Assembly: GCF_014836555.1 (NCBI RefSeq)
Contig: NZ_JACSQQ010000014.1
Location: forward strand, 77,846-118,943
Source of the DNA: Oerskovia rustica
Lineage (GTDB): Bacteria > Actinomycetota > Actinomycetes > Actinomycetales > Cellulomonadaceae
Direction of reading: 5' to 3'
DNA length: 41,098 bases
This document shows positions 33,020 to 39,619 of this stretch, piece after piece. How positions within the stretch are numbered: the first letter of the stretch is position 1; each line of letters opens with the position of its first letter. The notes beneath the pieces were generated by a model. The model saw only the letters and a program-made list of their open reading frames with translations. It had not been told where the DNA came from and ran no database searches. The position numbers and the translations under genes are program-made.

Positions 33020-33921
33020 GGCTTTCTCCCGAGTCGCTTGTAGGGCAGCAGGAGGCGTTCGAGGAGCCTCACGACCAGGTCGACGGACAGCCCCCACACC
33101 GCGTAGATGAGGACGCACACGACGAGCACGTCCATCTGGAAGTACTGCTGCGCGGAGACCATGAGGAACCCGATGCCGCGCGGCGCGTTGGACATCTCCG
33201 CGACGATCAGCGCGAGCAGCGATACCGACAGCGACACCCGCAGCCCCACGAGGACCGACGGGATGGCCTCGGGCAGGATGACGTGCCGTACGAGCCCGAG
33301 CCCCCGCAGCCCGAACACCTTGCCGGCCTCGAGGATCTTGCGGTCGACGTTGCGCACGCCGCTGTGGGTGTTGAGGTAGAGCGGGAACAGCGCGGCGGCC
33401 GCGATGATGATGATCTTGGGTCGTTCGTCGATCCCGAACCAGAGGATGAGGAGCGGCGCGATCGCGAGGAACGGGATGGTGCGCAGCATCTGGAGCGTGG
33501 GGTCCAGGAGCTGGTCGCCCAGGCGGAACAGCCCGGCGACGACGCCGAGCGTGAGCCCCAGCAGCCCCCCGATCGCGAAGCCCACGGCCACGCGCCCGAG
33601 CGACACCGACAGGTTCTCCCACAGCACACCCGTGGAGACGAGCTCGACGAACGCGTCGCCGACCTGCCAGGGCGCGGGGAACTGCTTCTCGTCGATCCAC
33701 CCCTGGGCAGAACCCAGGAACCAGAGCGCGAGGATCGCGGTGGGCACCGAGGCGCGCAGCAGCACGTCGCGTGGTGAGCGCTTCCGCCTGCCCGACGACG
33801 TCGCGCCCCTGCGCGCCCCGGCCGCACCCGTGGCGGTGGCCGGCACCGTACCGGCGGCTGTCGCTGCAGCGACCGGGGGCGTCTCCGCGCGGGCGCGCGA
33901 CGTCGTCGTGCCGGTGGTCAC
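33016..33921 (-). CDS. ABC transporter permease (SsuC/TauC type)
   Basis: 301 residues. A Thr/Ala-rich cytoplasmic N-terminus of about 45 residues precedes roughly six membrane helices; the EAA-like loop is EAGKVFGLRGLGLVRHVILPEAIP. This is the BPD_transp_1 permease of sulfonate/taurine/nitrate importers. The GTG start at 33921 overlaps the binding-protein stop by 4 nt; the frame extends further upstream but inside that gene. Confidence 0.92.
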   Translation of the reverse strand: MTTGTTTSRARAETPPVAAATAAGTVPATATGAAGARRGATSSGRRKRSPRDVLLRASVPTAILALWFLGSAQGWIDEKQFPAPWQVGDAFVELVSTGVLWENLSVSLGRVAVGFAIGGLLGLTLGVVAGLFRLGDQLLDPTLQMLRTIPFLAIAPLLILWFGIDERPKIIIIAAAALFPLYLNTHSGVRNVDRKILEAGKVFGLRGLGLVRHVILPEAIPSVLVGLRVSLSVSLLALIVAEMSNAPRGIGFLMVSAQQYFQMDVLVVCVLIYAVWGLSVDLVVRLLERLLLPYKRLGRKP

Positions 33922-34925
33922 TCGACGCCCCACGTGCTGACGTCGAACACCTTCGGGGCGGCCCCGGAGCTGACGAGGAAGTCGAGCGTCGACTGCACGG
34001 TCTTGAGCCCGTCGGGGTCGATCGCCTGGGTGCCGTACTGCCAGAGCTCGGCCTCCTTGACGACCTCGACGGGTGAGCCGGTGGCATCGAAGACCCACTG
34101 GGCGTAGGCGTCGTGGTCTGCCTCGATCTTGGCGACGCCGGCCTCGGTGACGTCCCAGACGGCGGCTGCGAGCTCGGGGTTCGCGTCGTAGGTCTCGCGC
34201 GAGGTGAGCGAGACGTTGGTCGCGAGCAGGTCGGGGTCGTCGACGCTCGCCTTGGACAGGACCGGGAAGTCGTTGGCCAGGCGCCAGATCCCGGCCGTGG
34301 TCGCGGGGACCGGGACGGCGTCGATGTCGCCGCGCTGCAGCGCGGGCAGGGCGTCGGCGAACAGGAGGTTGACGAGCTCGACGTCTTCGAGGACACCGGC
34401 CCGTTCCAGGACCGCGCGGCCGTACTTGTCGAAGTTCGAGCCGAACTGGAGCCCGACCTTCTTGCCCGCGAGCTGGTCGATCGTGGTCACGCCGCCGGTC
34501 CTGGTGAGGAACCAGATGTCGGAGGACGGCTTGGCGATGACGAGCGCCGGGACGTCGAGGCCGCTCGCCTTGGCCTGCGTGGCCGGGGTGTCACCGATGA
34601 AGCCGACCTGGATGTCGCCCGTCTGGAGGGCCTGGACCACGGGCGGCCCGTTGTTGAACCCGACGAAGCCCTCGTACTCGAAGCCGTGCTCGGCGAGGAT
34701 CGCGTCGGCGATCCCGGTCTCGACGGCGTACCCGAACGGTCCGGTCGCGACGGGCGTCTTGCCCGCGACGCCGTTCCAGGGACCGCCCGTGGTCAGGGGC
34801 GTGAGCTCGGCGGCGGCTCCCGACCCGTCGCCCGACGGCGTCGCGGCCTCCGAGGTGGAGCAGGCCGCGAGCGCGGCAACGAGGGCGAACGACGCCAGGG
34901 CGGCGAGGGTGCGGTTCCGGCTCAT
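33918..34925 (-). CDS. ABC transporter substrate-binding lipoprotein (SsuA/TauA type)
   Basis: 335 residues. The signal peptide ends in the lipobox LAAC (lipid-modified Cys22). NMT1/SsuA-like motifs include EYEGFVGFNNGPPVVQALQTGDIQVGFIG and GKKVGLQFGSNFDKYGRAVLERAG. Homologues bind sulfonates, taurine, nitrate or thiamine precursors; here the Rrf2 regulator, poly-Cys leader and AprA-like flavoprotein favour an organosulfur ligand. Its ATG overlaps the ferredoxin stop by 4 nt. Confidence 0.92.
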   Translation of the reverse strand: MSRNRTLAALASFALVAALAACSTSEAATPSGDGSGAAAELTPLTTGGPWNGVAGKTPVATGPFGYAVETGIADAILAEHGFEYEGFVGFNNGPPVVQALQTGDIQVGFIGDTPATQAKASGLDVPALVIAKPSSDIWFLTRTGGVTTIDQLAGKKVGLQFGSNFDKYGRAVLERAGVLEDVELVNLLFADALPALQRGDIDAVPVPATTAGIWRLANDFPVLSKASVDDPDLLATNVSLTSRETYDANPELAAAVWDVTEAGVAKIEADHDAYAQWVFDATGSPVEVVKEAELWQYGTQAIDPDGLKTVQSTLDFLVSSGAAPKVFDVSTWGVE

Positions 34926-35428
34926 GAGGGGGCTCCTTGGAGGGGGTTCGTGGTGCTGTCCGGTGGGGTGCGGTCGAGGGACGCGCGGTCGTCGGAAGTG
35001 CGGTCGAGGGGGGCTGTGGCCGGGGCGAGCGCGGCTGCACGGTGGTAGTCGACATCGGAGGCAAGGACCTCGCCAGGCGCCCCGTCACGGGTGGCGGCGC
35101 CTGTGGTCCGGGCGTCCCCGGTGTCGTCCTGCCGTCGCGACGTGCGCCGCCACCCGACCCGGTCCCGGTACAGGCCCAGGAGGTCGCGGTCGAGCAGGTC
35201 GGCCTCGTCGAGGAAGGGCGAGCCTGCGGGTTCGGGCGTGCGCGACGGGGACACGAAGATCGCGTCCTCGGGGCAGTACGCCTCGCACTGGAAGCAGGTC
35301 TGGCAGTCGGAGTGCCGCGCGATGGTCGGCACGCCACCGTCGGCAGCAGGCTCGAAGACGTTGGTGGGGCAGATCCGCACGCAGATGTCGCACGACGTGC
35401 AGCGCGCGGCGTTGAGGATCTCGATCAC
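34922..35428 (-). CDS. Ferredoxin with two [4Fe-4S] sites (AprB-like)
   Basis: 168 residues. Cys10-13-16-20 and Cys42-45-48-52 each read CxxCxxCxxxCP, the bacterial 2[4Fe-4S] pattern. The remaining 100 residues are polar and probably disordered, an unusual tail. The GTG at 35428 overlaps the flavoprotein stop by 4 nt; GGAGG is close upstream. It is the expected electron partner of the adjacent flavoprotein, as AprB is for AprA. Confidence 0.92.
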   Translation of the reverse strand: MIEILNAARCTSCDICVRICPTNVFEPAADGGVPTIARHSDCQTCFQCEAYCPEDAIFVSPSRTPEPAGSPFLDEADLLDRDLLGLYRDRVGWRRTSRRQDDTGDARTTGAATRDGAPGEVLASDVDYHRAAALAPATAPLDRTSDDRASLDRTPPDSTTNPLQGAPS

Positions 35429-37278
35429 GACGCCTCCTCGGTCCAGGTCGGTGGGGTGGGAGCGGCGTACGGCGCCGCAGCGTCCCCGGTCACGGGCGGC
35501 TCCGGGTCCGGCAGCACCCACAGGTCGCGCAGCCCGCCCGTGAGCAGGCGCCGGGCCTGTCGCGGGTCGGTGTCGGGGAAGTCGGTGCGGGTGTGCATGC
35601 CGCGGGTCTCGGTGCGGTGCAGCGCCGTCCGGTCGGCCCAGCGCGCCATCGCGAGCATGCCCGCGGTCTCGCGCGTGCGGATCGCGTCGGCACTGCGCAC
35701 GTCCGACGGCACGAGCTCGGTCCCCGCGCGGTCCCACAGCTCGTCGAGCGTGTCGAGCGAGCGCACGAGGCCGTGGTGGTGGCGGAAGGCCGACTTGTCG
35801 ATGGGCAGCATCTCGTCACGGACCGCGGCGGTGATCTCGCGCCACGCCCCCTCCCTGGCCGGGGCCGACCGCGGGCGGTGCGCGCCGCCGTCGGGCCGGA
35901 GACCGAGCGTGCCCGTGGGTTCGAGGCGCTGCCCGCGGGACGACGGGCCGCGGTCCCGCGCCCGGGCGGCCGCGGCCCGGCCGGACCACGTGCCCGACGC
36001 CACGGCCCACGCCAGGTTGGGGCCGCCCGCGCCGGTCGCCGCACCGACCACCCGGTCACGGGCCGCGACGTCGCCCGCCGCGTACAGGCCGGGGACGCCG
36101 GTCCACGCGTCACGGTCGAGCACGTGGATGCCGCCCGTGCCGCGGACCGTGCCCTCCTGGACCCAGTCCATGGGGAAGCGCTCGGTGAACGGGTCGACGC
36201 CCAGCTTGTCGGTGACCATGAAGAAGTTCGGCATGGCGGCGCGCAGGGTCGGGCGGACCTCGGGCCCGAACTGCGTGAACTGGGCCGTGATCGTGCCGCG
36301 CAGCGACGCGCCGAGCAGCTCGGCGCGACTCTTGTGCAGGTTCTCGTACGCGATGGGTGCGCCCTCGTGGTCCCAGTAGGACGCCGTGACGAAGAAGCCG
36401 TTCTTGTCCATCGAGGTGCCGAACGGGACCATGCCGTAGAAGTTGGAGAACTCCATGCTCGACAGGTGCGCGCCCACCTCGGCGGCCATCAGATGGCCCT
36501 CGCCCGTGTTCACGTCGCCGCCCAGGGAGTGCGACTTCCAGGTGGTCCCGCCCGTCGCGAGCACGACGGCGCCGCTCGCCACGCGCCACGCGCGCCCGGT
36601 CTGGCGCTGGTAGCCCTGGGCGCCCGACACGACACCCTCACCGTCGACGAGGAGCTCGAGCGCCGGGCTGTGGTCGAGGACCGTGACCCCGTTCTTCTTG
36701 ACCTTGCCGCGCAGGAAGCGCAGGTAGTCCGGGGACGAGCCCGAGAACGACCGCTCACCGGGCCGGCGCGCGAAGGGGTTCGGGGCGGGTGCGGGACCGG
36801 TGGTTCCGCCGCGGGCGCCGTTGCCTGCTGGGCGCGAGCGGCGCGTGCGCTCGTACCCCCAGCCCTCGATGAGCGCGGTGCGGTACCAGGCCTCGTCGAG
36901 GACGTCGTTGGTCCAGTCGCGGTCGGTGAGGTACCCGCCCTGCTCCTCGCGCGGCGTGATCTCCTCGTCGCGGCGCTCGGCGTCGGGCGGGACGAGCCAG
37001 TGCCCGACGCCGGCGGTCGCCGCGACGCCGCTCGTGCCGCAGTAGCCCTTGTCGACCAGGACGACGCTCGCGCCCTGCTCGGAGGCGGCGATCGCGGACC
37101 AGGTCGCTGCGGGGCCGCCGCCGATCACGAGGACGTCGGCGTGCAGGTGCAGGTGCTCGGCGGAGTCCTCGACCAGGCTCGGTCGAGGGGCGCGGCGCGG
37201 CGGGCGTCGCTGCGCTCCGGGACCCGAGGAGGCTCGGGCGACCGAAGGAGAGCGGGGGGAGGTAGAAGGCACAACCAT
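35425..37278 (-). CDS. FAD-dependent oxidoreductase, AprA / fumarate reductase-flavoprotein family
   Basis: 617 residues. The FAD-binding dinucleotide motif is VLVIGGGPAATWSAI (about 49-63) with VVLVDKGYCGTSG, and the second FAD motif is GVPGLYAAGDVA near residue 395. TWKSHSLGGDVNTGEGHLMAAEVGA resembles the capping/FAD region of succinate dehydrogenase, fumarate reductase and adenylylsulfate reductase A. A Pro/Arg-rich insertion (about 160-185) is odd. The leading 40 residues are low complexity, and no strong ribosome-binding site is seen before ATG 37278, fitting leader-coupled translation. It probably oxidises or reduces a sulfur compound using the ferredoxin; the exact reaction is unknown. 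Confidence 0.88.
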   Translation of the reverse strand: MVVPSTSPRSPSVARASSGPGAQRRPPRRAPRPSLVEDSAEHLHLHADVLVIGGGPAATWSAIAASEQGASVVLVDKGYCGTSGVAATAGVGHWLVPPDAERRDEEITPREEQGGYLTDRDWTNDVLDEAWYRTALIEGWGYERTRRSRPAGNGARGGTTGPAPAPNPFARRPGERSFSGSSPDYLRFLRGKVKKNGVTVLDHSPALELLVDGEGVVSGAQGYQRQTGRAWRVASGAVVLATGGTTWKSHSLGGDVNTGEGHLMAAEVGAHLSSMEFSNFYGMVPFGTSMDKNGFFVTASYWDHEGAPIAYENLHKSRAELLGASLRGTITAQFTQFGPEVRPTLRAAMPNFFMVTDKLGVDPFTERFPMDWVQEGTVRGTGGIHVLDRDAWTGVPGLYAAGDVAARDRVVGAATGAGGPNLAWAVASGTWSGRAAAARARDRGPSSRGQRLEPTGTLGLRPDGGAHRPRSAPAREGAWREITAAVRDEMLPIDKSAFRHHHGLVRSLDTLDELWDRAGTELVPSDVRSADAIRTRETAGMLAMARWADRTALHRTETRGMHTRTDFPDTDPRQARRLLTGGLRDLWVLPDPEPPVTGDAAAPYAAPTPPTWTEEAS

Positions 37279-37366
37279 GAGGGGTCGCTTTCAGGGGGAG
37301 CCGCGAGCTGGTCGCGGGTGCACAGGGGCGCCGGTGGGGGTCGGCGCGGGGGGCTGTCTCGTCGGG
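37279..37366 (-). promoter_or_regulatory. Leader region between poly-Cys ORF and flavoprotein gene
   Basis: 88 nt, C-rich on the transcript. It contains a 6-bp hairpin at 37301-37317 and a 5-bp one near 37329-37346, the former ending about 22 nt before the flavoprotein start. These could be alternative folds controlled by ribosome position on the upstream ORF. No U-rich terminator is present. Confidence 0.4.
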
Positions 37367-37435
37367 TCAGACGGGTCGACAGCAACAGCCCGGCGCGGTG
37401 GCGCGGGGCGCGCGGTGCGTCGGCTCGGTGTGCAT
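37367..37435 (-). CDS. Poly-cysteine leader peptide (putative cysteine attenuator)
   Basis: 22-residue ORF: MHTEPTHRAPRATAPGCCCRPV. Three consecutive Cys codons, TGT-TGC-TGT (37379-37387), sit four codons from the end; TGT is rare in this GC-rich genome. ATG 37435 has TAGCGT 7 nt upstream, so the mRNA is probably leaderless. Short leaderless poly-Cys ORFs act as cysteine-responsive attenuators before sulfur operons in mycobacteria; the same arrangement precedes the operon here. The stop is 88 nt before the flavoprotein start. Confidence 0.65.
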   Translation of the reverse strand: MHTEPTHRAPRATAPGCCCRPV

Positions 37436-37442
37436 GAGAGGG

Positions 37443-37448
37443 ACGCTA
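37443..37448 (-). promoter_or_regulatory. -10 box of the leader/flavoprotein operon
   Basis: TAGCGT on the minus strand, 7 nt before the leader ATG. A dyad (37455-37473) occupies the -35 region instead of a recognisable -35 box. Confidence 0.55.
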
Positions 37449-37454
37449 GTTGAA

Positions 37455-37473
37455 CTGGACCGAAACGGTCCAG
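37455..37473 (-). promoter_or_regulatory. Candidate Rrf2 operator over the -35 region
   Basis: CTGGACC-GAAAC-GGTCCAG, a perfect 7-bp inverted repeat (center 37464), just upstream of the -10 box. Its position suits a repressor that blocks polymerase, and the nearest regulator gene is the Rrf2 protein immediately upstream. Confidence 0.5.
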
Positions 37474-37543
37474 ATTGAGCTGACGGATGAGACAAGGTTT
37501 CGCAGTGTTAACCGCGCAGGGTCGAACCGGTTGAACATCCGAC

Positions 37544-37616
37544 GCCGAGGGTGACGTTGCGGCTCGTCGAGGGTGACGGTCGGTCACCCTCGGCGGGCAC
37601 GAGCGTCACCCTCGGC
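37544..37616. repeat. Repeat cluster C: nested inverted copies of GCCGASGGTGACG
   Basis: Forward copies at 37544-37556 and 37566-37578, inverted at 37582-37594 and 37604-37616. The outer pair is a perfect 13-bp match and the inner pair folds as GAGGGTGAC-loop-GTCACCCTC. The TGA stop of the Rrf2 gene lies inside the last copy. It probably ends the Rrf2 transcript before the operon promoter. Confidence 0.88.
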
Positions 37617-38118
37617 GGGCGTCCTCTCCCCCGCCCCGCAGCTCCACCTCGTCGCCGAACGGGCGCGTCACCCAGGCCTCCGAGTCCCCGACGAGGTGAG
37701 CGACGTCGTCGGGCAGCGTGCCCGACGCGAGGTGAGCGATCGTCACGTTCTCCAGGACCGACCGCATCGCGACCCGCAGCGCGACCCACGTCTGCTGGAG
37801 GGCCGCCGCGGACTCCGCGTACGACGTGTCCTCGGGCTGGACGCCCGCGATGTTCGCGAGCGGGCCGTCGATCGCGCGGATGACGTCCGCGACCGCGATC
37901 CGCGCGGGGGCCGCCGCCAGACGGAAACCCCCCTCGGCGCCCCGGCGGCTCTCGACCAGGCCCGACCTGCGCAGCTGGTTGAGGATGCCCAGGAGGAACG
38001 AACCCGGGATGTGCTGCGCCTTGCCGACGCGCTCCGCGGTCACGAACCCCTCGTCGTAGGCGACGGCGAGCTCCACGCACGCGCGGACGGCGTAGTCGAT
38101 CTTGGCGGTGATGCGCAT
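37606..38118 (-). CDS. Rrf2 family transcriptional regulator (CymR-like)
   Basis: 170 residues. Winged helix-turn-helix: MRITAKIDYAVRACVELA at the start, IPGSFLLGILNQLRRSGLVESRRGAEGGFRLA for recognition helix and wing. Only Cys14 is present; the three-Cys [Fe-S] cluster of IscR and NsrR near residues 90-105 is absent, as in the cysteine-metabolism regulator CymR. It lies upstream of the sulfur-type operon in the same orientation and probably represses it. The ATG at 38118 follows CATACT with 6-nt spacing. Confidence 0.9.
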   Translation of the reverse strand: MRITAKIDYAVRACVELAVAYDEGFVTAERVGKAQHIPGSFLLGILNQLRRSGLVESRRGAEGGFRLAAAPARIAVADVIRAIDGPLANIAGVQPEDTSYAESAAALQQTWVALRVAMRSVLENVTIAHLASGTLPDDVAHLVGDSEAWVTRPFGDEVELRGGGEDARRG

Positions 38119-38124
38119 GGGCCC

Positions 38125-38130
38125 AGTATG
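38125..38130 (-). promoter_or_regulatory. -10 box of the Rrf2 gene, leaderless type
   Basis: CATACT on the minus strand, 6 nt before ATG 38118. It overlaps a short palindrome ATGCCGACGGCAT (38128-38140). Confidence 0.5.
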
Positions 38131-38234
38131 CCGACGGCATGTTTCCGATCGTGCAGGAATATCGGGTGAAGCGCCCCGACGGCCAGGGCCGTGCGAGTTC
38201 GGCTCGGGCGCCCGACGTGTGCGAAGGTGCAGCG

Positions 38235-38540
38235 GTGACTTCGTACCGGGTGAGCCTCGTCGTCGGGATGCTGCGCCCTGGGGCGTCGCCGGAAGCCGTG
38301 CTGCCCGCGGCCGCCGCCGCGGCCCGCGAGCGGACCGAGGTCGAGTCCTACGACCTGGGGATCGTGAGCGGCGAGGCCCGCGTCACCGTGCGCTTCCTCG
38401 CCGAGGACGACGACCAGGCGGCCGAGATCGCCCGCGCGGTCCGAGCCGCGGCGGGCGCCCTGGTCGAGGTTGGCGGCGCGGTCTTCACGCGCCGCTACGG
38501 ACCGAAGTGGCACCCCGTCGCCGGCGGCATCCACCGCTGA
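38235..38540 (+). CDS. Small conserved-looking hypothetical protein
   Basis: 101 residues from GTG 38235, which has AAGG 7 nt upstream; an in-frame ATG at 38139 lies in the Rrf2 promoter region. The sequence alternates strands and helices (SYRVSLVVGMLRPGASPEAVLPAAAAAA, YDLGIVSGEARVTVRFLAEDD, FTRRYGPKWHPV), suggesting a small alpha/beta ferredoxin-like fold. No known family recognised. It is divergent from the Rrf2 gene. Confidence 0.65.
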   Translation: MTSYRVSLVVGMLRPGASPEAVLPAAAAAARERTEVESYDLGIVSGEARVTVRFLAEDDDQAAEIARAVRAAAGALVEVGGAVFTRRYGPKWHPVAGGIHR

Positions 38541-38647
38541 CCTGCGCCTCCGTCGCTGTCCGAGGCCGTACCGGTACGGGCGTTCTCACGGGCCGGACGA
38601 GGATCGTGTCCCGCCCGGGCTCGGACGCGCACCGCGCCCGGAGACCG

Positions 38648-38653
38648 TAGGTT
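38648..38653 (+). promoter_or_regulatory. -10 box of the MDR oxidoreductase gene, leaderless type
   Basis: TAGGTT ends 6 nt before ATG 38660. Confidence 0.55.
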
Positions 38654-38659
38654 GGACAC

Positions 38660-39619
38660 ATGCTTGCCGCCTACGTGACGCACTTCGACCAGCAGGACCC
38701 GCTCGCAGGGCTGACCGTGGGAGACCTGCCCGCTCCGGAGCCCCGGGAGAACTGGTCGGTGGTGGACGTCCGGGCCGCGAGCCTCAACCACCACGACCTG
38801 TGGTCGCTGCGCGGGGTCGGTCTGCGCGCCGAGCAGCTCCCGATGATCCTCGGCACCGACGCCGCGGGCATCGCGCCCGACGGGACCGAGGTCGTCGTCC
38901 ACGGCGTGATCGGCGCCGACGGGCACGGGGTGGGGCCCGCGGAGTCGCGCACGCTCCTGTCCGAGAAGTACGCGGGGACGCTCGCCGAGCAGGTCGCCGT
39001 GCCCACGAAGAACCTGATCCCCAAGCCGCCGGAGCTCACGTTCGTCGAGGCGGCGTGCCTCCCGACGGCGTGGCTCACCGCGTACCGCATGCTCTTCAGC
39101 GTCGCGGGGCTCGCCCCGGGCGACCGCGTGCTCGTCCAGGGCGCGGGGGGCGGCGTCGCGAGCGCCGCGACGCGCCTCGCGAGCGCGGCCGGCATCGAGG
39201 TGTTCGTGACGTCGCGTTCCTCGGCCAAGCGGGCACGGGCCCTGCAGCACGGCGCGTCCGCGGTCTTCGAACCCGGGGCCCGGCTCCCTGCGCGGGTCGA
39301 CGCCGTGATCGAGACCGTCGGCCAGGCCACGTGGTCGCACTCGATGCGTTCGGTCCGACCGGGCGGGACGGTCGTCGTCGCGGGGGCGACCTCGGGCGAC
39401 GCGAGCCCAGCAGAGCTCTCGCGCATCTTCTTCCAGGAGATCACGGTGCGCGGTGTCACGATGGGCTCGCGCGAGGATCTCGCCGCCCTGCTGCGGTTCC
39501 TCGCCCGCACCGACGTGCGCCCCACGGTCGACGAGGTCTTCCCGCTCGCCCAGGCCGCGGCCGGCCTCGCACGGCTCGACGCCGGGGAGCACTACGGGAA
39601 GATCGTGCTCACGACATGA
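38660..39619 (+). CDS. Zinc-binding-family alcohol dehydrogenase / quinone oxidoreductase-like MDR
   Basis: 319 residues. ASLNHHDLWSLRG and MILGTDAAGIAPDG are the N-terminal GroES-like motifs; VLVQGAGGGVASAATRLASAAG is the NAD(P) Rossmann loop. No structural-zinc Cys cluster, so it belongs with quinone oxidoreductases and related reductases using NADPH. Start fixed by the leaderless pattern. Its stop overlaps the following hydrolase start by 4 nt (ATGA). Confidence 0.9.
   Translation: MLAAYVTHFDQQDPLAGLTVGDLPAPEPRENWSVVDVRAASLNHHDLWSLRGVGLRAEQLPMILGTDAAGIAPDGTEVVVHGVIGADGHGVGPAESRTLLSEKYAGTLAEQVAVPTKNLIPKPPELTFVEAACLPTAWLTAYRMLFSVAGLAPGDRVLVQGAGGGVASAATRLASAAGIEVFVTSRSSAKRARALQHGASAVFEPGARLPARVDAVIETVGQATWSHSMRSVRPGGTVVVAGATSGDASPAELSRIFFQEITVRGVTMGSREDLAALLRFLARTDVRPTVDEVFPLAQAAAGLARLDAGEHYGKIVLTT

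Noticed and set aside
32279-34396. 705-residue minus-strand frame appearing as one protein
   Set aside because: Only the last 246 residues are ABC ATPase; the rest is out-of-frame translation of the permease and binding-protein genes. The real start is ATG 33019 with a ribosome-binding site.
37291-37587. 98-residue minus-strand frame over the leader region
   Set aside because: Low-complexity Pro/Arg sequence running through the repeat and operator; the 22-codon poly-Cys ORF in another frame fits the promoter better.
38139-38234. ATG start for the small hypothetical gene
   Set aside because: It lies in the Rrf2 promoter region and adds a low-complexity stretch; GTG 38235 has a ribosome-binding site.
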